Source: Caulobacter endophyticus
GTDB lineage: Bacteria > Pseudomonadota > Alphaproteobacteria > Caulobacterales > Caulobacteraceae
Assembly: GCF_003116815.1 (NCBI RefSeq)
Contig: NZ_QDKQ01000076.1
Span: 22,232-86,231, forward strand
Length of the DNA stretch: 64,000 nt
Direction: 5' to 3'
The position numbers were made by a program, and so were the translations under genes. Below are positions 60,588 through 64,000 of the stretch, one piece after another. The notes below the pieces were generated by a model that was not told where the DNA came from, ran no database searches, and was given only the letters and a program-made list of their open reading frames with translations. How positions within the stretch are numbered: the stretch's first letter is position 1; every line of letters starts with the position of its first letter.

Positions 60588-61346
60588 ATGAGCAAGCCCT
60601 CCGCCACTTTCGGATTCAAGGACGTTGATCCCGCGCTGAAGGCCGGGCTGGTGCGCGGGGTCTTCGACCGCGTGGCCAAGAACTACGACCTGATGAACGA
60701 CCTGATGAGCGGCGGCGTGCACCGGCTCTGGAAGGACGCGGTCGCCGCCCGCCTCAATCCGCAGCCAGGCGAGATCATCATCGACTGCGCCGGCGGCACC
60801 GGCGACATGGCCCGCCGCTTCGCCAAGATGGCTCGCAACGCGCAGCAGCGTCGCGGCGGTCCGGACGCGACCATCAACATCATCGACTACAACGCCGAAA
60901 TGATCATGGCCGGGATCGAAAAGGGCGGCGAGCCCGAGATCACCTGGACCGTGGGCGACGCGCAAGCCCTGCCGCTGCCCGACGCCTATGCCGACGCCTA
61001 TGTCATCTCGTTCGGCATCCGCAACGTCACCGACATCGACGCGGCCCTGCGCGAGGCGCGCCGGGTGCTCAAGCCCGGCGGCCGCTTCCTGTGCCTGGAG
61101 TTCTCGCGCCCGGCCACGGAAGCCCTCGCCAAGGCCTATGACGCCTACAGCTTCAAGGTCATCCCGCAGGTCGGCGAATGGGTCGCCAAGGACCGCGACG
61201 CCTATCAGTACCTTGTCGAGAGCATCCGCCGCTTCCCCGACCAGAAGACCTTCCTGTCGATGATCGAGGCGGCCGGCTTCAAGCGGGCGACCTACACCAA
61301 CTTCACCGGCGGCGTGGCGGCCCTGCACCAGGGCTGGGCGCTCTAA
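60588..61346 (+). CDS. ubiE: Ubiquinone/menaquinone biosynthesis C-methyltransferase
   Basis: A SAM-dependent C-methyltransferase for ubiquinone synthesis. The family motifs are visible: VFDRVAKNYDLMNDLMSGGVHRLWKD, DCAGGTGDMARRFA (SAM site), GDAQALPLPD and the FGIRNVTD signature. The length is 252 aa. The partner ubiB starts 6 nt after its stop, an arrangement common in alphaproteobacteria. Confidence 0.96.
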   Translation: MSKPSATFGFKDVDPALKAGLVRGVFDRVAKNYDLMNDLMSGGVHRLWKDAVAARLNPQPGEIIIDCAGGTGDMARRFAKMARNAQQRRGGPDATINIIDYNAEMIMAGIEKGGEPEITWTVGDAQALPLPDAYADAYVISFGIRNVTDIDAALREARRVLKPGGRFLCLEFSRPATEALAKAYDAYSFKVIPQVGEWVAKDRDAYQYLVESIRRFPDQKTFLSMIEAAGFKRATYTNFTGGVAALHQGWAL

Positions 61347-61351
61347 AGCCC

Positions 61352-62863
61352 ATGCAGCGACTGTCCGCGTTCGTCCGCCTGATCGGCGCCGGCTGGCGCC
61401 TGGTGCGCGCCGACGCCCTGGTTCCCAAGGAGGTCGAGCCGCTGCTGCCGCCGTCGGCCAAGCTGGCCGGCCGGCTGCTGCGGCTGTTCGCCGGCGGCAG
61501 GACCCGTAAAGGTCGCCCGGGCGAGCGCCTGGCGCGCGCGCTGGAGGGCCTTGGCCCCGTCGCCATCAAGATGGGCCAGTTCCTGTCGACCCGGGCCGAC
61601 ATCTTCGGCGCGACCTTCGCCGAGGACCTGTCGCACCTGAAGGACCGCCTGGCGCCGTTCCCGACCGCCATCGCGCGGGCCGAGGTCGAGCGCAGCCTGG
61701 CCCGGCCGATCGACAGCCTCTATGCGACCTTCGGCGAACCGGTCGGCGCGGCCTCGCTGGCGCAGGCCCACGAGGCCACCTTGCTGGACGGCGCCAAGGT
61801 GGCCGTGAAGGTGCTGCGTCCCGGCATCGAGCGCCGCGTGGCCGAGGACAGCGCCACCCTGCGCCTGGCCGCCGATCTCGCCCATCGCCTGGTTCCCGCC
61901 GCCCGCCGCCTGCGTCCGCGCGAGTTCGTCGAGGTGGTGATCCGCGCGCTCGACCTGGAGATGGACCTGCGCTTCGAGGCCGCCGGCTGCGCCGAGCTGG
62001 GCGAGGCCATGGCGCTGGACACCCACATGCGCGCCCCGGCGGTGGTCTGGGACGGCGTGGGCAAGCGGGTCCTGACCCTGGCCTGGGCGCCGGGCGTGCC
62101 GCTGTCGGATCCCAAGGCGCTCGAGCAGGAGGGCCTCGACCGCAAGGCCCTGGCCGACAACGTCACGCGCGGCTTCCTGGCCCAGGCCCTGGACCACGGC
62201 CTGTTCCACGCCGACCTGCACGAGGGCAATCTCTTCGTCAGCGCCCCGGCCGCCATCACCGCCGTCGACTACGGCATCGTCGGTCGACTGGGTCCGGCCG
62301 AGCGCAAGTACCTGGCCGAGATCCTCTACGGCTTCCTCAGCCGCGACTATGTGCGGGTGGCCAAGATCCACTTCGACGCCGGTTACGTGCCCGCCCACCA
62401 GGACATGGACGCCTTCGCCCAGGCCCTGCGCGCCGTGGGAGAACCCGTGTTCGGCCGCGACGCCCGCCAGGTGTCGATGGGCAAGCTCTTGGCCCAGCTG
62501 TTCGAGATCACCGCCCTGTTCGAGATGTCGCTGCGGCCCGAGCTCGTCCTGCTGCAGAAGACCATGGTCACGGTCGAGGGCGTGGCCCGCCGCATCGACC
62601 CGGCCCACGACCTGTGGGCGGCCTCCGATCCTGTGGTCCGCCGCTGGATCGCCCGCGAGCTGTCGCCGGTGGCGCGGATGAAGGAACTGGCCGACGAGGC
62701 CCTGCGCGCCCTCAAGGCCATGGCCCGCTACGCCGAACAGCCCCCGGCGCCCCCGGCGGTGGTGGTCGAGAAGCGCCCCGCCTGGCCGTGGTTCCTGGCC
62801 GGCGTCGCCGCCGCGGCCCTGGCCTTCGCCGCCGGACTGGGCGTGGCGAGCTTGCTGGGCTGA
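61352..62863 (+). CDS. ubiB: Ubiquinone biosynthesis protein UbiB (ABC1/ADCK family atypical kinase)
   Basis: An atypical protein-kinase-like ATPase needed for ubiquinone synthesis. The KxGQ motif is in GPVAIKMGQFLSTRADIF, the Ala-rich loop in GAASLAQAHEA, and the catalytic and metal-binding motifs in FHADLHEGNLF and VDYGIVG. A C-terminal membrane helix (about residues 475-500, FLAGVAAAALAFAAGLGVASLLG) anchors it. ATG 61352 gives 503 aa; the frame upstream overlaps ubiE. Confidence 0.94.
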   Translation: MQRLSAFVRLIGAGWRLVRADALVPKEVEPLLPPSAKLAGRLLRLFAGGRTRKGRPGERLARALEGLGPVAIKMGQFLSTRADIFGATFAEDLSHLKDRLAPFPTAIARAEVERSLARPIDSLYATFGEPVGAASLAQAHEATLLDGAKVAVKVLRPGIERRVAEDSATLRLAADLAHRLVPAARRLRPREFVEVVIRALDLEMDLRFEAAGCAELGEAMALDTHMRAPAVVWDGVGKRVLTLAWAPGVPLSDPKALEQEGLDRKALADNVTRGFLAQALDHGLFHADLHEGNLFVSAPAAITAVDYGIVGRLGPAERKYLAEILYGFLSRDYVRVAKIHFDAGYVPAHQDMDAFAQALRAVGEPVFGRDARQVSMGKLLAQLFEITALFEMSLRPELVLLQKTMVTVEGVARRIDPAHDLWAASDPVVRRWIARELSPVARMKELADEALRALKAMARYAEQPPAPPAVVVEKRPAWPWFLAGVAAAALAFAAGLGVASLLG

Positions 62864-62927
62864 TCGCCCGACTTTCGCCGAGCAAGGCCGCCTTGCCGAT
62901 GAAGCTCCCTTTCGGGAGATTTCGCGC

Positions 62928-63665
62928 ATGGACAATCATGGCGATAGCCCCCTGAATGTCTGCGGGGGTGCTCGCATGACCATGTTCGTTCTTCAGGATC
63001 AGTTCTGCATTCATCAGGCGACGGTATGGTTGCCCGCGATCATCAATTATCTCGCCGATGACAAAGGTAGCCGGGTAGCGCAGTTCGCGCTCAGCGCTGT
63101 CGCTCTCGCCGTGGCGGTCGTCGGCGCATACATCGCCTTGCGAACCTATACCTCGGCGGCTCGCGACGCCGCGAACTCACATATGCATGGCCTGTTTCGT
63201 GATTATCTGAGAGCGCGTCTGGACGTATCGCTGGCAACGCTGCCCGAGATGCCGAGATTTCCAAACGAACCGGTTTCCAGCCAGCTGACCGCGCTGAAGC
63301 TCTACGCGCTGGAAGAGATGTACACATGGGTATGTCGCGAGGAGCGGCTGCCGCGCGAGTGGTTCATTCTCAATCCGCTGGATCGGGCGCGGGCCAAGGC
63401 CGACCGCGAGGATTTTCTCGCGGCTTGGCGGCGAACCATCCTGGTCCATGCCGGCCAGGAGAAGGACGACGTGATGAAGAGCTTCGAGGACTACGCCTCC
63501 TGCTACAGCATGACGTTCTTAAGGTTCATCAATTCGGGCTGGCAGAGCCGTGAACTGGCCGCGCTGATCGCCATACATCAGCGGGCCATCGACCAGGGCC
63601 AACAGCGACCGCCCGGAAACCTCGAACGAGCCGAACTCGCGGATCGGCCAAGCCGGGCGGCCTAG
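62928..63665 (+). CDS. Unrecognised protein with one membrane helix
   Basis: A 245-aa protein with a GGGAG Shine-Dalgarno 9 nt before ATG 62928. One hydrophobic helix lies at about residues 50-71 (VAQFALSAVALAVAVVGAYIAL). The cytoplasmic remainder is alpha-helical and rich in Arg, Glu and Trp (YTWVCREERLPREWF, then DRARAKADREDFLAAWRRT). I recognise no family. The layout recalls small one-TM proteins with DUF4760-like helical domains, but I cannot assign one. It lies between conserved ubiB and an insertion sequence, so it is probably accessory. An internal ATG at 62976 is possible. Confidence 0.7.
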   Translation: MDNHGDSPLNVCGGARMTMFVLQDQFCIHQATVWLPAIINYLADDKGSRVAQFALSAVALAVAVVGAYIALRTYTSAARDAANSHMHGLFRDYLRARLDVSLATLPEMPRFPNEPVSSQLTALKLYALEEMYTWVCREERLPREWFILNPLDRARAKADREDFLAAWRRTILVHAGQEKDDVMKSFEDYASCYSMTFLRFINSGWQSRELAALIAIHQRAIDQGQQRPPGNLERAELADRPSRAA

Positions 63666-63684
63666 ATGTCGAAGCTATGAAGGT

Positions 63685-64000
63685 TGTTCACCCGGGGCGG
63701 TGCTGAGAGGCTGGGGTTGCGAAGCGCCAAACTCTAGCCCGGAGGCCCCGGATGAACGTGCATGAGAATGCGCGGCTGACCCCAGTTGGTCGAGCCCTGA
63801 TGGTTGATCGGATCGAGCAAGGCTGGTCAGTGGCCAGGGCGGCGGAGGCCTTCGGGGTTTCCCGGCGCACGGTGGGCAAGTGGCTGGCTCGGCATCGGCG
63901 GGGCGGCGAGCGAAGGCTTCACGACCGCAGCTCGGCGCCGCGCCGATGTCCGCGCAGGATCCCTGCCGGCGTGGTCGACCAGATCCAAGCGCTGCGTCGC
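63685..64000 (+). mobile_element. Left part of an IS481-type insertion sequence (truncated by the window)
   Basis: A probable left end begins near 63685 (TGTTCACCCGGGGCGG), 19 nt past the stop of the hypothetical gene. The transposase gene starts at 63752. The right end and target duplication lie outside the window, so completeness cannot be judged. Confidence 0.65.
63752..64000 (+). CDS. IS481 family transposase (N-terminal part)
   Basis: The first 83 codons of a transposase are visible. A helix-turn-helix covers about residues 20-45 (GWSVARAAEAFGVSRRTVGKW), followed by the basic HRRGGERRLHDRSSAPRRCP segment typical of IS481 transposases before their DDE domain. The catalytic domain is off the window. 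A GGAGGCC stretch 7-11 nt upstream serves as the ribosome binding site. Confidence 0.8.
   Translation, partial: MNVHENARLTPVGRALMVDRIEQGWSVARAAEAFGVSRRTVGKWLARHRRGGERRLHDRSSAPRRCPRRIPAGVVDQIQALRR

Overview
The window is about 64 kb of GC-rich alphaproteobacterial chromosome. It almost certainly comes from Caulobacter or a close relative in the Caulobacteraceae. The ParB, DnaA and GlnD proteins look Caulobacter-like, CtrA-type half-sites and GANTC (CcrM) sites flank key genes, and hemE sits next to ppsR (DUF299), the signature surroundings of the Caulobacter replication origin. No rRNA, tRNA, prophage or CRISPR array is visible.

The centre (about 29.23-29.71 kb) is the putative chromosomal origin (Cori). 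It is an A+T-richer gap between leftward ppsR and rightward hemE, with DnaA-box-like nonamers, a tandem CtrA-type site, two GANTC sites and an AT-rich inverted repeat. Leftward from it runs a tightly overlapping operon ppsR-maf-aroE-coaE-dnaQ. Rightward run hemE-hemH-hemJ (heme synthesis), rho, a divergent quinone reductase/dienelactone hydrolase pair, and then mnmE-mnmG-rsmG-parA-parB. Four 16-bp parS palindromes lie between rho and mnmG, so the chromosome partition locus is complete here.

The left arm (0-28 kb) is mostly housekeeping: coaBC-dut, a chemoreceptor, an M3 peptidase, murI, two tandem S9 oligopeptidases, a potassium channel with a zinc-ribbon tail, dapF-SDR-mtaB-endonuclease/phosphatase, ftsY-yciB, a MarR regulator, lolA, a candidate small RNA and xthA. 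One gene beside the channel carries an apparent single-base frameshift.

The right arm beyond parB (42-63 kb) holds glnD, mutS, dnaJ, dnaK, an M1 aminopeptidase, alkB, dnaA, rpsT, an enoyl-CoA hydratase, a TraB/GumN protein, mutM, ubiE and ubiB. Most of these are read toward the origin, and dnaA lies about 26 kb from Cori. A decayed RhuM-family gene sits between mutS and dnaJ. The last kilobase looks accessory: an unrecognised one-TM protein followed by the left end of an IS481-type insertion sequence that runs off the window.

I did not find a clearly new multi-gene system. The least explained items are the candidate sRNA (24.56-24.67 kb), the frameshifted gene, the decayed RhuM gene, the 36-residue membrane ORF, the zinc-ribbon potassium channel, and several hairpins that overlap ribosome binding sites.
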